Positions 7,753 through 16,571 of a stretch of 30,375 nucleotides of DNA are shown here, one piece after another. The translations under genes and the position numbers were made by a program. The stretch covers positions 1 through 30,375 of the forward strand of contig JAZRRK010000015.1 of assembly GCA_045650705.1 (NCBI GenBank), read 5' to 3'. Under the pieces are notes generated by a model. That model saw only the letters and a program-made list of their open reading frames with translations, was not told the DNA's origin and searched no databases. Position 1 is the first letter of the stretch, and every line of letters begins with the position of its first letter. Origin of the DNA: UMGS1781 sp045650705 (GTDB taxonomy: Bacteria; Bacillota; Clostridia; TANB77; CAG-508).

Positions 7753-10011
7753 CTTCTTTTCCTCCTTTTTAAAATTTGTTTTGAATTTTCTTATTCTTAG
7801 TGCATTTGTAACAACACAAACTGAACTCAAACTCATTGCTGCTGCTCCAATCATTGGACTTAATTTTATTCCTAGCCTTGGATATAGTAGTCCTGCTGCA
7901 ATTGGTATTCCTATACTGTTATAAAAGAATGCCCAGAATAAATTAATTTTTATATTTCTAATAACAGTTTTACTTAAATCAATTGCAGTTACTACATCTA
8001 AAGTATCATTCTTCATTAATACAATGTCTGCTGATTCTATTGCAATATCTGTACCTGAACTAATTGCTAGTCCTACATCTGCCCTTACAAGTGCTGGACT
8101 GTCATTTATTCCATCTCCAACAAAAGCTACTTTTTTTCCTTGTTCTTGCAATTTTCTTACTTCATTTTCTTTTTCTTGTGGTAATACTTCTGATACAATA
8201 TTTTCTATTCCTAGTTGTTTTCCTATTGTTTCTGCAACAATACTATTGTCTCCAGTAATCATTACAACATCTATATTTTTCTTTCTTAACTCTTGTATGG
8301 TTTTATAACTTGTATATTTTACTGTATCTGCTAATGCAATTATACCTATTACTGAATTATTATCTGCAAAATACAATACTGTTTTTCCTTGATTTAAAAG
8401 ATTATTGCTTTTTTTTTCGAATTGATTTATATTTATATTATTTTCTTGTATAAATGTTTTATTTCCTCCATAGTAGGTTGTTCCGTCTATTTCTCCTGTT
8501 ACACCTCTACCAGAAACTGAGTTAAAGCATTTTGTTTCTATTAAATTAACTCCATTTTCTTCTGCTGTCTCTAATATTGCCTGTGCCAATGGGTGTTCTG
8601 ATTTTTTTTCTAAACTTCCTGCTATTTTTAATAAACTATTTTGTTCTATATTTGAAACAATATCAGTTACTCTTGGTTTTCCCTGAGTTAATGTTCCAGT
8701 TTTATCAAAAACTATTGTGTCTACTTTGTGCAATAATTCTAAACTCTCTGCTGATTTTATTAATATTCCATTTTGTGCACCTTTCCCTGTTCCAACCATT
8801 ATTGCTACTGGTGTAGCTAATCCTAATGCACATGGACAAGATATTACTAAAACTGCAATTCCAATACTTAAAGCAAATTCAAAACTATAACCAACTAATA
8901 TCCAAATTATTGTAGCTAATATTGCAATTGTAATTACAATTGGTACAAATATACCACTTACTTTATCTGCTAACTTTGATATTGGCGCTTTTGAGTTACT
9001 CGCTTCTTCTACTAATTTTATTATCTGTGAAAGTGTTGTATCATTACCTACTTTTGTTGCTTTTATTTTTAAAAAACCATTTTTGTTAATCGTTCCAGAT
9101 ATTACATTATCTCCTAAGCTTTTTTGAACAGGAATGCTTTCTCCTGTTATGCTAGATTGATCTACTGATGATTCTCCATCAATAATAATTCCATCTACTG
9201 GAATGTTTTCTCCTGGTTTTACTAACACAATATCATCTTTTAAAACTTCCTCTACTTTTATTTGTATTTCTTGATTATTTCTAACAACAATCGCTGTCTT
9301 AGGACTTAAATTAATTAATTTAGTTATTGCATCACTTGTTTTTCCTTTAGACTTTGTTTCCAAATATTTTCCTAGAGTAATTAAAGTTAATATCATACCA
9401 GCTGATTCAAAATACATATCCATAGAGTATTTTTGTACTATATCCATTCTGTTATGTATTAGTCCATAGATAATCATATATATTGCAATTATTCCATATA
9501 TTATTGCAGCTGAACTTCCTATTGCAATTAAGGAATCCATATTAGGCTTTCTTTTAAATAATTTTTTAAAACCAATTATGTAATAATTTCTATTTACATA
9601 TATTATCGGCAATAAAAGTAAAAATTGTACAACTCCAAAATTAATAGTATTGCTAAAAAATGACTTTACAATTTTCGGTGTTGGTATTCCAAGATATATT
9701 TCTAACATATTATGCATTGCTATATACATAAGTGGTATTAAAAAACATATTGATACTGCTAACCTTTTTTTCATACTTTTTATTGTGCTTTTTGTGTCTA
9801 TACTATTATTTTTGTTTTTAATTTCATCAGTAGATAAAGTCGCACCATATCCTGCATCCTGTACAGCTTTCATAATACTTTCATTATTTATTATTTTATC
9901 ATCATATTCTACAATCATATTATTTAATAATAAATTTACATTTACATTTTGAATACCATTTAATTTTATTACTGCTTTTTCTACATGAGAGGAACAGCTA
10001 CTGCAAGTCAT
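7540..10011 (-). CDS. copA: Copper-exporting P1B-type ATPase with C-terminal CopZ-like domain
   Basis: 823 residues as an open frame. Order: N-terminal HMA copper-binding domain (MTCSSC, starting inside strand 1), membrane helices, actuator loop with TGES (289-292), the metal-site CPC motif (392-394), phosphorylation motif DKTGT (436-440), HP motif (473-474), GDGIND hinge (632-637), last helices with YN (697-698) and MSLSS (726-730). After a linker comes a second complete HMA (EGMQCNHC, 754-823). It pumps Cu+ out at the cost of ATP. The N-terminus is odd: the natural start appears to be an ATG at 10038-10040 with a GGAAGGAG site, but it is one base out of frame, while the in-frame codons before MTCSSC still read KIDIQG, typical of HMA strand 1. 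So a one-base loss in an A-run is likely. Confidence 0.93.
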   Translation of the reverse strand: MTCSSCSSHVEKAVIKLNGIQNVNVNLLLNNMIVEYDDKIINNESIMKAVQDAGYGATLSTDEIKNKNNSIDTKSTIKSMKKRLAVSICFLIPLMYIAMHNMLEIYLGIPTPKIVKSFFSNTINFGVVQFLLLLPIIYVNRNYYIIGFKKLFKRKPNMDSLIAIGSSAAIIYGIIAIYMIIYGLIHNRMDIVQKYSMDMYFESAGMILTLITLGKYLETKSKGKTSDAITKLINLSPKTAIVVRNNQEIQIKVEEVLKDDIVLVKPGENIPVDGIIIDGESSVDQSSITGESIPVQKSLGDNVISGTINKNGFLKIKATKVGNDTTLSQIIKLVEEASNSKAPISKLADKVSGIFVPIVITIAILATIIWILVGYSFEFALSIGIAVLVISCPCALGLATPVAIMVGTGKGAQNGILIKSAESLELLHKVDTIVFDKTGTLTQGKPRVTDIVSNIEQNSLLKIAGSLEKKSEHPLAQAILETAEENGVNLIETKCFNSVSGRGVTGEIDGTTYYGGNKTFIQENNININQFEKKSNNLLNQGKTVLYFADNNSVIGIIALADTVKYTSYKTIQELRKKNIDVVMITGDNSIVAETIGKQLGIENIVSEVLPQEKENEVRKLQEQGKKVAFVGDGINDSPALVRADVGLAISSGTDIAIESADIVLMKNDTLDVVTAIDLSKTVIRNIKINLFWAFFYNSIGIPIAAGLLYPRLGIKLSPMIGAAAMSLSSVCVVTNALRIRKFKTNFKKEEKKMFIKIVTIEGMQCNHCKMSVEKALISISNVIKVEVDLKKKNAKIESEQEIENDKIKAVIEEQGFKVINII

Positions 10012-10040
10012 ACCTTGAATATCAATTTTTCTTTTTTCAT
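10008..10040 (-). other. Original copA start region, now a 10-codon out-of-frame leader
   Basis: ATG at 10040 follows a GGAAGGAG site and opens a 10-codon frame MKKEKLIFKV whose TGA overlaps the ATG of the copA frame (ATGA). Adding one A to the A-run at 10026-10030 would give MKKEKIDIQGMTCSSC, a normal HMA start. Either this is an indel (real or sequencing) or translation of the copA frame depends on coupling from this leader. Confidence 0.6.
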
Positions 10041-10206
10041 GTGAAGAAATACTCCTTCCTCAAATAATTATTACACATTATATCAAATTATATAAAATTT
10101 GCATAGATAAATTGAGAAAAATTGGTATATATTTATTCAATTTGGAAACCATATGTTTAGGTGTATATAACACTAGACTAATATCAAGAAAGGAATGATA
10201 GTTGTT

Positions 10207-10380
10207 ATGACTAGTAAAGAACTTTTATATGTTGAGGATGCTCTAGCACGTGAAACTTTTATGAAAACTTGTAGTACAAAAGCAACTGCTCAATTGTCTG
10301 ATGTTACTCTTTCTAACTATATACAACAATTAGAAAAAAAACATACAGACTTGTTTAATAAGTTTTTAAATTTATTATAA
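10207..10380 (+). CDS. Small spore-coat-associated protein (CotF-like partner)
   Basis: 57 residues from the preferred ATG at 10207 (the frame also has an ATG at 10195, but that one touches the AAAGGA site directly and is unlikely). The sequence begins MTSKELLYVEDALARETFM, then QLSDVTLSNYIQQLEKKHTD. This pattern is seen in short clostridial proteins encoded just before a Coat F domain protein. It is followed after 10 bases by that gene, so the two form one operon ending at the terminator 10641-10681. It is expected in the mother cell during sporulation; I could not define a sigma-E/K promoter with certainty. Confidence 0.7.
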   Translation: MTSKELLYVEDALARETFMKTCSTKATAQLSDVTLSNYIQQLEKKHTDLFNKFLNLL

Positions 10381-10390
10381 GGAGGCACTT

Positions 10391-10636
10391 ATGGAAGATA
10401 AAGATATAATGGAAAAAGAATTATTAGTAATTAAAGGAGTTTGTGATTTATATTTACATGCAACTCTTGAAGCTACAACAGCAAATGTTCACGCTACTTT
10501 TAAAGACGCTTTAAATGAATCAATAGATATTCAAAATAAATTATATAATTTAATGGCTGAAAAAGGTTGGTATCAAATGCAAAACGTAGAACAAACAAAA
10601 ATTGATACTGTTAAGCAAAAATTTGCAAATAGCTAA
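10391..10636 (+). CDS. CotF-like spore coat protein
   Basis: 81 residues with no signal peptide, mostly helical. Segments such as KELLVIKGVCDLYLHATLEA and FKDALNESIDIQNKLYNLMA followed by KGWYQ are characteristic of the Coat F domain (ferritin-like helical pair ending in GWY). The family coats bacterial endospores. AAGGAGG stands at the right distance before the ATG, 10 bases after the stop of the small upstream partner. This pair is the clearest sign that the host is a spore former. Confidence 0.85.
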   Translation: MEDKDIMEKELLVIKGVCDLYLHATLEATTANVHATFKDALNESIDIQNKLYNLMAEKGWYQMQNVEQTKIDTVKQKFANS

Positions 10637-10640
10637 GTCA

Positions 10641-10681
10641 AAAAAATGAATGAATTAATTTTTGTTAATTCATTCATTTTT
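10641..10681. terminator. Bidirectional terminator between the coat genes and the DUF378 gene
   Basis: A6TGAATGAATTAA (10641-10658) pairs with TTAATTCATTCATTTTT (10665-10681). The A-run and T-run at the two ends allow termination of both the plus-strand coat operon and the minus-strand DUF378 gene, which converge here. Confidence 0.88.
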
Positions 10682-10685
10682 AATA

Positions 10686-10898
10686 TTAATTTCTTTCTGC
10701 ATTTTCATCAGTAACTCTGTTATAGAATGCTATTGACCATATTCCTGCTATTCCAACTGCTATATATATTAATTTGCTTAAAAAAGATACATCCCCAAAT
10801 AATGTTTCTACTAAATTAAAATTAAAAAGTCCAATTAATCCCCAATTTACGCATCCAATAATAGCAACTGTTAAAGCTATTGCATTTATTGTTTTCAT
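10686..10898 (-). CDS. DUF378 family small membrane protein
   Basis: 70 residues with two membrane helices (about 5-25 and 39-60). The signature IIGCVNWGLIGLFNFNLVETLFG is split around the first helix end (G-C-x-N-W-G-L-x-G-x-F, then DLV-like and LFG), which defines DUF378 (YuzA-like) proteins. Role unknown; the family is common in Firmicutes and often monocistronic, as here. A GGAGG-type site precedes the ATG. Downstream it shares the bidirectional terminator with the spore coat operon. Confidence 0.85.
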   Translation of the reverse strand: MKTINAIALTVAIIGCVNWGLIGLFNFNLVETLFGDVSFLSKLIYIAVGIAGIWSIAFYNRVTDENAERN

Positions 10899-10988
10899 CT
10901 GTTACCTCCTATTTAATTTTTATAGTATTATTATTGTACCTTTTCTTGATTTTTATGTTGTTTTTTAAATTTAATATTTTCCAAAATT

Positions 10989-12047
10989 TCAAAAATTTAC
11001 TTTTAGCAAATTACTACTATTTATTACCTGTGCACTATATATAAATAGCACATCTTTATTTTCAAAATCTAACATACTAGATACTATATCATAATTTATA
11101 TACCTTAAATCTATTAAAGTTATCTTACTATAATATGGTATTAAAAGTGGTACTAAACTGCTTGAGAATGAATCTCTAAATATTATTAGTTCTTTGTTAT
11201 TTGTTGTTAGTGGATTTGTTATTTCTATTAAACTACTTGCACCTGATAGAAATATGTCATATGAATCCATTTCATCTACTTTTTCCAAATCATAAACATC
11301 TTTTTTTCCATATTCTAAATGTTTTATTATTGCTTTGTCTGTATACTCATTTTTCAAATATATTAACTCATCTGGTTTAACTGCATTTCCTGATTTAGAA
11401 TATGATGCTCCATAAAAAGGTTCATATTTATGGTAACTATATTGTAAATCTAAGTAAGTATTTCCCATTTGTTCTATTATCGCTTTTACTACTCCTTGTA
11501 AGTTTTCCTGCTTCCAATGTATATCTGTACGATAATAGTCTTCTACCTTTAATTCCTGCATTATATCTATGTATTCTGCAACTATTCTAACTTTATCTTT
11601 TAATACTTCATAATCTATTTTTAAATATTCTTCATCACTTAAAAAATATTCTTTATCTGGTATTATTGCATAATATACGTTTGAATTTTGCAAATCTTTG
11701 TCTATTATATGATTTACCTTGTTAGAAAAATTAATGCATTGCTTTTCATTTAGTGGATAATTTATATCATATATTAATCCATCTTTCACATAAACATCAT
11801 TATAATCTTTTATTTGCCATATTTTTCTATTTATGTTTGAATTTAGGTTTATAAATTCATCTCTTAAAGGAAATTGGTCAATTATATAATCATCCAAATT
11901 TGAAACAAAGTCATTATTTAATTTTGGAGCTTGAGCAAGTTTTCTTCTTTCAAATTTTGATAAAAGTTCATCTTCTAAAACAAAACTTGCCATAAAAAAT
12001 CCAATTATGAATATTATAAATGTTATGGAAACTACTTTTTCTTTCAT
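10989..12047 (-). CDS. DHHW family protein, AlgJ/AlgX-like partner of an O-acetyltransferase
   Basis: About 352 residues. One N-terminal membrane anchor (VSITFIIFIIGFFMASFVL) leads to an extracytoplasmic domain containing RTDIHWKQEN (the D-x-HW core of the DHHW family, like the AlgX/AlgJ catalytic fold) and a later FRDSFSSSL segment, which resembles the Ser-containing GDSF motif of these SGNH-like enzymes. It would transfer or help transfer acetyl groups to a surface polysaccharide outside the cell. Start: the frame opens at ATG 12059, but that ATG touches its purine site; the ATG at 12047, with GAGG six bases before, is preferred. It follows the MBOAT gene by about 50 bases. Confidence 0.8.
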   Translation of the reverse strand: MKEKVVSITFIIFIIGFFMASFVLEDELLSKFERRKLAQAPKLNNDFVSNLDDYIIDQFPLRDEFINLNSNINRKIWQIKDYNDVYVKDGLIYDINYPLNEKQCINFSNKVNHIIDKDLQNSNVYYAIIPDKEYFLSDEEYLKIDYEVLKDKVRIVAEYIDIMQELKVEDYYRTDIHWKQENLQGVVKAIIEQMGNTYLDLQYSYHKYEPFYGASYSKSGNAVKPDELIYLKNEYTDKAIIKHLEYGKKDVYDLEKVDEMDSYDIFLSGASSLIEITNPLTTNNKELIIFRDSFSSSLVPLLIPYYSKITLIDLRYINYDIVSSMLDFENKDVLFIYSAQVINSSNLLKVNF

Positions 12048-12106
12048 TCCTAGCCTCATTCCTTTCCGGGCACAACAACCCCAAACGTCACTTATCTTTA
12101 AAACTT

Positions 12107-13486
12107 TTAAAATCTAAAATAAATAAAAGGGTTAAATGAATTAGATAATAATGATGCTGTGCACATTACCAAAAGTCCCATTAAACATATCGGTTCTGCC
12201 ACATTTAAGGCTTTCCCTAATATCTTCTTATCTTTAATTTTATTTGAAACAGTTCTAATAAATGGTGTTGCAGATATGCATGATATTAAAATTATAGTAA
12301 TATAATTTTTCAAATAATATATCGACTCTTTATTTGCAAACGGTATACCATTTAATCCTACAAGACTTTTAAAATATTCTTCTATGCTATTTAAATCTGG
12401 CATATTGAATATTACAAAGCTAAACACAACTATGACCAATGTGTATATATGAGATAATACACCATTTTTTAAGTATCTACCTAAAAATAGTTTTTCTAAT
12501 AGCAAAAATACAAAGAAATATACTCCCCATAATATAAAATTCCAGCTTGCTCCATGCCAAAATCCTGTCAGTAACCATACTATAAAAATGTTACGTATCC
12601 ATTTAATTTTGCTTACTCTATTACCACCTAATGGAATATACACATAATCTCTAAAAAATGATGATAATGATATATGCCATCTTCTCCAAAAGTCTGTGAT
12701 ACTTGTTGCAATCAACGGATAATTAAAGTTTTCTTTGAAATGAAATCCAAACATTAGAGCTAGTCCAATTGCCATATCACTATAACCTGAAAAATCAAAA
12801 TATAGTTGTAAAGTATATCCTACCGCTTCTAATATATGTGATAATATAGTCTTATTAGCCATTTCATTTAATATTACACACATACTTCCAATTGTATTTG
12901 ATATTAATACTTTTTTGGATAGTCCCACAACAAATCTTTTTACTCCATTTGCAAAATCATCAAAATTCTCTTTTCTCTTACTTAATTCTTCATCTACATC
13001 TTTATATCTTACTATTGGTCCTGCTATAAGCTGTGGAAATAGTGTTATATATGTTGCATACTTAAGTATATTTTTTTGCGGATTTGTATCTCCTCTATAT
13101 ACATCCACTAGATAGCTGATGTTTTGGAATGTGAAAAAACTTATTCCTAGTGGTAAAATAATACTTAAATAAGATAAATTTGCATTTGTTATATTATTTA
13201 TATTCTCTATAAAAAAATTGCTATACTTATAATATCCGAGCATAGCAATATTGCCGATTATTCCTAATGTTACATATAGCTTATTTCTATCTTTTCCAAT
13301 TAACATTCCAAGGAAATAATTCGCAATACATGAAATTATTAATACTATGTTTCTTTCTTCATAAAAGTAAAATAGTAAACTGAAAATTAACAACATAATA
13401 TTACGACTTTTCCTTGGAAATATGTAATATGCTATAAGTAACATTGGTAAAAAATAGTATATAAATATTATACTAGAAAATACCAT
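12107..13486 (-). CDS. MBOAT family O-acyltransferase, AlgI-like
   Basis: 459 residues with about 11-12 membrane helices. Family motifs in order: SYLVDVYRGD (124-133), GPIVRY (156-161), YFDFSGYSDMAIG (229-241), FWRRWHISLSSFFRDY (266-281; His271), and GFWHGASWNFILWG (308-321) with the catalytic His311. Such proteins pass acetyl groups from cytosolic acetyl-CoA through the membrane, usually with an AlgJ/AlgX or DHHW partner, which is encoded next. The ATG overlaps the TAA of the DUF4358 gene by one base (TAATG), so they are coupled. The pathway is probably O-acetylation of an exported polysaccharide or cell-wall polymer; the substrate is unknown. Confidence 0.93.
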   Translation of the reverse strand: MVFSSIIFIYYFLPMLLIAYYIFPRKSRNIMLLIFSLLFYFYEERNIVLIISCIANYFLGMLIGKDRNKLYVTLGIIGNIAMLGYYKYSNFFIENINNITNANLSYLSIILPLGISFFTFQNISYLVDVYRGDTNPQKNILKYATYITLFPQLIAGPIVRYKDVDEELSKRKENFDDFANGVKRFVVGLSKKVLISNTIGSMCVILNEMANKTILSHILEAVGYTLQLYFDFSGYSDMAIGLALMFGFHFKENFNYPLIATSITDFWRRWHISLSSFFRDYVYIPLGGNRVSKIKWIRNIFIVWLLTGFWHGASWNFILWGVYFFVFLLLEKLFLGRYLKNGVLSHIYTLVIVVFSFVIFNMPDLNSIEEYFKSLVGLNGIPFANKESIYYLKNYITIILISCISATPFIRTVSNKIKDKKILGKALNVAEPICLMGLLVMCTASLLSNSFNPFIYFRF

Positions 13487-13968
13487 TATTCTAAACCTTC
13501 AAAATTAGCATCTAACTTTGGAGCTAAATCTTCATTGCTCATTATTAGAATTACTAAATCTCCTTTACTTTTAACTACTACATTACTTGCTTCAACACAA
13601 ATCCATTTTCTTGGATCTGCATTTTCTTTTATTTTTGTAACTGTTTCTTCTGCTTTACTTGCATCATTTAATCTTACTAAAACTACAGAGTGTGCTATTG
13701 AACCTACTCCTGATTCACTTACTAAAGCTTCTTTAAAATCTATTTCTGCTGTTCCTAAATAATATTCAGCAGTTTCACTTGTCACCTCCATGTTTGTAAG
13801 CATCATTGGAAGGTTGTCCTCTGAAATTCCTGCATAAACTTTTGTCATTATCTCTTCTAATGTTCCTTCTATATTTTTTTCTTTTTTTGGTTTTAATGAT
13901 AATACTACTCCTACTGCTACTACTAAAATTAATATAATTATTAATGGCATTAATATTTTCTTTGACAT
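13486..13968 (-). CDS. DUF4358-like membrane-anchored protein of the acetylation operon
   Basis: 160 residues. An N-terminal helix (ILMPLIIILILVVAVGVVL) acts as anchor or uncleaved signal, followed by an outside domain with TLEEIMTKVYAGI, an AEYYLGTAEIDFKEALVSE segment and a C-terminal VVKSKGDLVILIMSN stretch, matching DUF4358. Members are found beside MBOAT/DHHW genes in Firmicutes. The stop codon overlaps the MBOAT start (TAATG), strong evidence for a shared operon. Its role in the acetylation system is not known. The upstream gap contains a 130-base palindromic element (14057-14188). Confidence 0.7.
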   Translation of the reverse strand: MSKKILMPLIIILILVVAVGVVLSLKPKKEKNIEGTLEEIMTKVYAGISEDNLPMMLTNMEVTSETAEYYLGTAEIDFKEALVSESGVGSIAHSVVLVRLNDASKAEETVTKIKENADPRKWICVEASNVVVKSKGDLVILIMSNEDLAPKLDANFEGLE

Positions 13969-14056
13969 TTTTATTCCCCCTAAATTTTATTTTTAATTTT
14001 CTTGTTTTATATCTTATATATTTTTTTGATAATCACCCCTTGTCTAGAATAATCTA

Positions 14057-14188
14057 GCCCAACGCAGGTGTTATATATTTTTTTCGAATAAAAACAGGCA
14101 ACAAGCCAACGGCTTACGGATTACCCTCGTAGCCATGTTGACTGCTTTTTATGAGAACAAAACATATATAACACCAACGAGATTGGGC
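14057..14188. repeat. 132-base imperfect palindrome, MITE-like or structured RNA
   Basis: The outer arms match well: GCCCAACGCAGGTGTTATAT at 14057-14076 against, on the other strand from 14188, GCCCAATCTCGTTGGTGTTA (then TATATG). The arms enclose a GC-richer core that can fold into AAGCC-aac-GGCTT and a longer stem pairing GGCTTACG with CGTAGCC. The core is far richer in G+C than the flanks. It fills the gap between the CDF transporter gene and the DUF4358 operon. No open frame is present. Confidence 0.6.
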
Positions 14189-14212
14189 GGACTTTATGTT
14201 CTATTTTTAATG

Positions 14213-15088
14213 CTAATTATCCTCTTTTATTTTTATTGGATTTACATGAATTACAGCCAAATATATTTCATCTAATTTATCTAACTCTTTTTCTAGCCTA
14301 TTTGCTATATCATGGCTTTCAAATGTAGATAAATTTCCGTCTACATATATTGTAAAAGATATTTGATATTTATATCTTACTGGTGTTGCATTAAAATGTT
14401 GCACATTTTTTATTTCTTTATATTTTTTTACTATATCTAAAACTTTTTGTTTATTTTCTTCACTAATAGATTTATCCATTAACACATTATAGCTTTCAAA
14501 AAATATATTTACACCTGTCCATAATATCCATATAGAAATCCCTATTCCAACTACTCCATCAAACCATATTATTCCTAATAAACTAAGTAATGATGCTATA
14601 AGGTTAAAAAAAGTAACAAGACAGTCATTTATGTGATCTTTTGCATTAGCTTCTAGTAATATATTATTGTGCTCTTTTGCTAAAGTATGAGTATAGATAT
14701 ATAATAATAGTTTTATAATTATAGTAACTATACATACTACAACCAACCACACTGAAAACTTATATTCTGTAGGATTTAATAAAGCTTTTACTGAACTTTC
14801 CAATAATTTTATAGATACAAGTATCATTGATATGCTTACAAGCATTGAAAAAATATATTCTGCTTTTCCATGTCCTAAATTATGGTCATCATCTTTTGGC
14901 TTACTTGCAATTTTATTTCCAATAAAAGTCATTAGAGAAGAAAATATATCTCCTGCGCTATTAACACTGTCTGCTATCATTGCTTGACTTCTTGTAATTA
15001 TTCCTATAACAGATTTTATACATAGTAAAAATATATTTCCTATTATTCCTATAATACTTGCTTTTTGGGTGGATTTAAATCTATCCAT
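14213..15088 (-). CDS. Cation diffusion facilitator (CDF) transporter
   Basis: About 291 residues with six membrane helices and a C-terminal cytosolic domain. Metal-site motif ADSVNSAGDIFSS is in helix 2, followed by the linker DDDHNLGHGKAEYIFS typical of the family, and helix 5 has ANAKDHINDCLVT with the second His/Asp set. The C-terminal ferredoxin-like domain carries IKNVQHFNATPVRYKYQISF and ends with LAVIHVNP. It exports a divalent metal (Zn, Fe or Mn) against protons; specificity cannot be read off. The frame starts at ATG 15097, but that codon abuts AAAGGAA; the ATG at 15088 has better spacing. It follows the papain-like gene by about 20 bases. Confidence 0.9.
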   Translation of the reverse strand: MDRFKSTQKASIIGIIGNIFLLCIKSVIGIITRSQAMIADSVNSAGDIFSSLMTFIGNKIASKPKDDDHNLGHGKAEYIFSMLVSISMILVSIKLLESSVKALLNPTEYKFSVWLVVVCIVTIIIKLLLYIYTHTLAKEHNNILLEANAKDHINDCLVTFFNLIASLLSLLGIIWFDGVVGIGISIWILWTGVNIFFESYNVLMDKSISEENKQKVLDIVKKYKEIKNVQHFNATPVRYKYQISFTIYVDGNLSTFESHDIANRLEKELDKLDEIYLAVIHVNPIKIKEDN

Positions 15089-15108
15089 ATTTCTCATTTC
15101 CTTTATTT

Positions 15109-15666
15109 TTAGCTAACTTTTGCTGTGTCTAGCACTGGTAAATTAGCAACTTTGTATTTGTTTAGTAATCCTTTATATACAACTTTTGAATTTTTTAATT
15201 GTTCAAAGTCTTCTGGTCTTGGCATATTAGGTAGCTTTATATTTACATTAGATTTACCTAGTATATATTTTATAAATTCTGCACAATAAAAATAATTCTC
15301 TCTATGTATTTCTTTATCAAATAATATATATGTTAAACCTAATACATTAAATTTATATTTAAATCTATTCTTTTTAAATGATTCTATTTGAGCTTGTAAC
15401 TTTTCATATTGATAATCTGTTATTTCTATATAACAAATTTTTGCTCTTGTATTTTTGAATCTTTTAAAACACCCTTCGTTTAACTTTTCATGCATAAATC
15501 CACCAACAAAGCAATTGTATGGATTTAATCTACTAAATGAATACATTTTCTCTAAATTTTCATCTAATGATATTGACACATGTGTATATATTTTTCCTGT
15601 TTTAAATCTTATAATTCTACCTAAAATTGTGCCCGAATATGTTAATACAAAATAAATCTTTTTCAT
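15109..15666 (-). CDS. Permuted papain-like (YiiX/NlpC-P60 superfamily) protein
   Basis: 185 residues without signal peptide or membrane helix. The likely catalytic set is His in KIYTHVSISLD (near the N-terminus) and Cys in ENYFYCAEFIKYIL (about 125-140), the reversed His-then-Cys order of permuted papain folds. Such proteins cleave or transfer amide or thioester bonds of peptides, lipids or cell wall; this one's substrate is unknown. The C-terminus (PNMPRPEDFEQLKNSKVVYKG) is the usual tail in Firmicutes homologues. It lies between the 10-TM exporter and the CDF gene in the same direction with short gaps, so the three may be co-transcribed. Confidence 0.7.
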   Translation of the reverse strand: MKKIYFVLTYSGTILGRIIRFKTGKIYTHVSISLDENLEKMYSFSRLNPYNCFVGGFMHEKLNEGCFKRFKNTRAKICYIEITDYQYEKLQAQIESFKKNRFKYKFNVLGLTYILFDKEIHRENYFYCAEFIKYILGKSNVNIKLPNMPRPEDFEQLKNSKVVYKGLLNKYKVANLPVLDTAKVS

Positions 15667-15686
15667 TATGCGTTCCTCTCTTTAAT

Positions 15687-16538
15687 TTATATAATTAAAT
15701 CTAAAACAATTCCTGATATTACACCTACTACATATAATATTAATAGTATTGATAAATTCTCTTTATAATTCTTATTTACCTTAAATAATACTAGTAATCC
15801 AATACCTGAATTTACAAGTAATCCTGCTATCATTGAACCTATTGTAATTATATTTGCTATATATAATTCTGTTAAAATAACTGAACTTGCACAGTTTGGA
15901 ATTATTCCTATAAGTGATGCAATAAATGAACCTACAAATGGAGTCTTAACCATAAGTTTTGCAATATTATCCTCACCTACTAAATGTATTACTCCATTCA
16001 ATATAAAACTTATTATAAATATATATGAAAATATTTGAATTGTGTGTTTAAGTGCAGATTTTACAACTCCTTCTTCTTCACAATGACAATGTTCATGCTC
16101 ACAAATTGTGTGTATTTCATTATGTTCTTTTTTCATTCTAGTATCTTTTTTTCTTTGAAATAAGTCTAATAAAAATCCTACTGTCATTCCTATTAATACT
16201 TTTATACTTAATATTTGCAAAATCAACCCAATTTCTGCACCTTCTGATATTAAAATAGGTAGCATCTCATCAGATGTTGATAGGAATATAGCAATAAGTG
16301 TACCTCTTGTTATAATTCTTGCTGCATAAAAATTGGATGCAACTGCCGAAAACCCACATTGTGGAACTACACCTAAAAGAGCTCCTAATACTGGCCCAAA
16401 TTTACCAGATTTTTTTATTATTTTTTCTGTTTTTTCTCCTGCATGATGTTCTATCAATTCCATTATTATGTATGTTACAAATAAAAATGGTATAAGCTTA
16501 AAATTATCTATAATTGTATGTTCTAAAATTTCTAACAT
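15687..16538 (-). CDS. Putative 10-TM heavy-metal exporter (ArsP_2/PF11449-like)
   Basis: 283 residues, about eight to ten membrane helices in two similar halves. Each half has a matching re-entrant motif: GVVPQCGFSAVASNFYAARIITRG (about 56-79) and, later, GIIPNCASSVILTELYIANIITIG, read here as P-x-C pairs in the membrane. The cytosolic linker is His/Cys-rich (HTICEHEHCHCEEE) and probably binds metal. The family is annotated as putative manganese or heavy-metal transporter; substrate is not established here. GGAGGAG precedes the ATG. The co-oriented CDF gene downstream fits a metal homeostasis cluster. A perfect 19-bp palindrome lies in its upstream region. Confidence 0.82.
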   Translation of the reverse strand: MLEILEHTIIDNFKLIPFLFVTYIIMELIEHHAGEKTEKIIKKSGKFGPVLGALLGVVPQCGFSAVASNFYAARIITRGTLIAIFLSTSDEMLPILISEGAEIGLILQILSIKVLIGMTVGFLLDLFQRKKDTRMKKEHNEIHTICEHEHCHCEEEGVVKSALKHTIQIFSYIFIISFILNGVIHLVGEDNIAKLMVKTPFVGSFIASLIGIIPNCASSVILTELYIANIITIGSMIAGLLVNSGIGLLVLFKVNKNYKENLSILLILYVVGVISGIVLDLII

Positions 16539-16571
16539 ATATCTCCTCCATTAAATTCACATATACTATTT

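Noticed and set aside
14057..14188. A known riboswitch (for example fluoride, preQ1, guanidine, c-di-GMP)
   Set aside because: None of the conserved cores I know fits the sequence, and the terminal repeats fit a mobile palindrome better.
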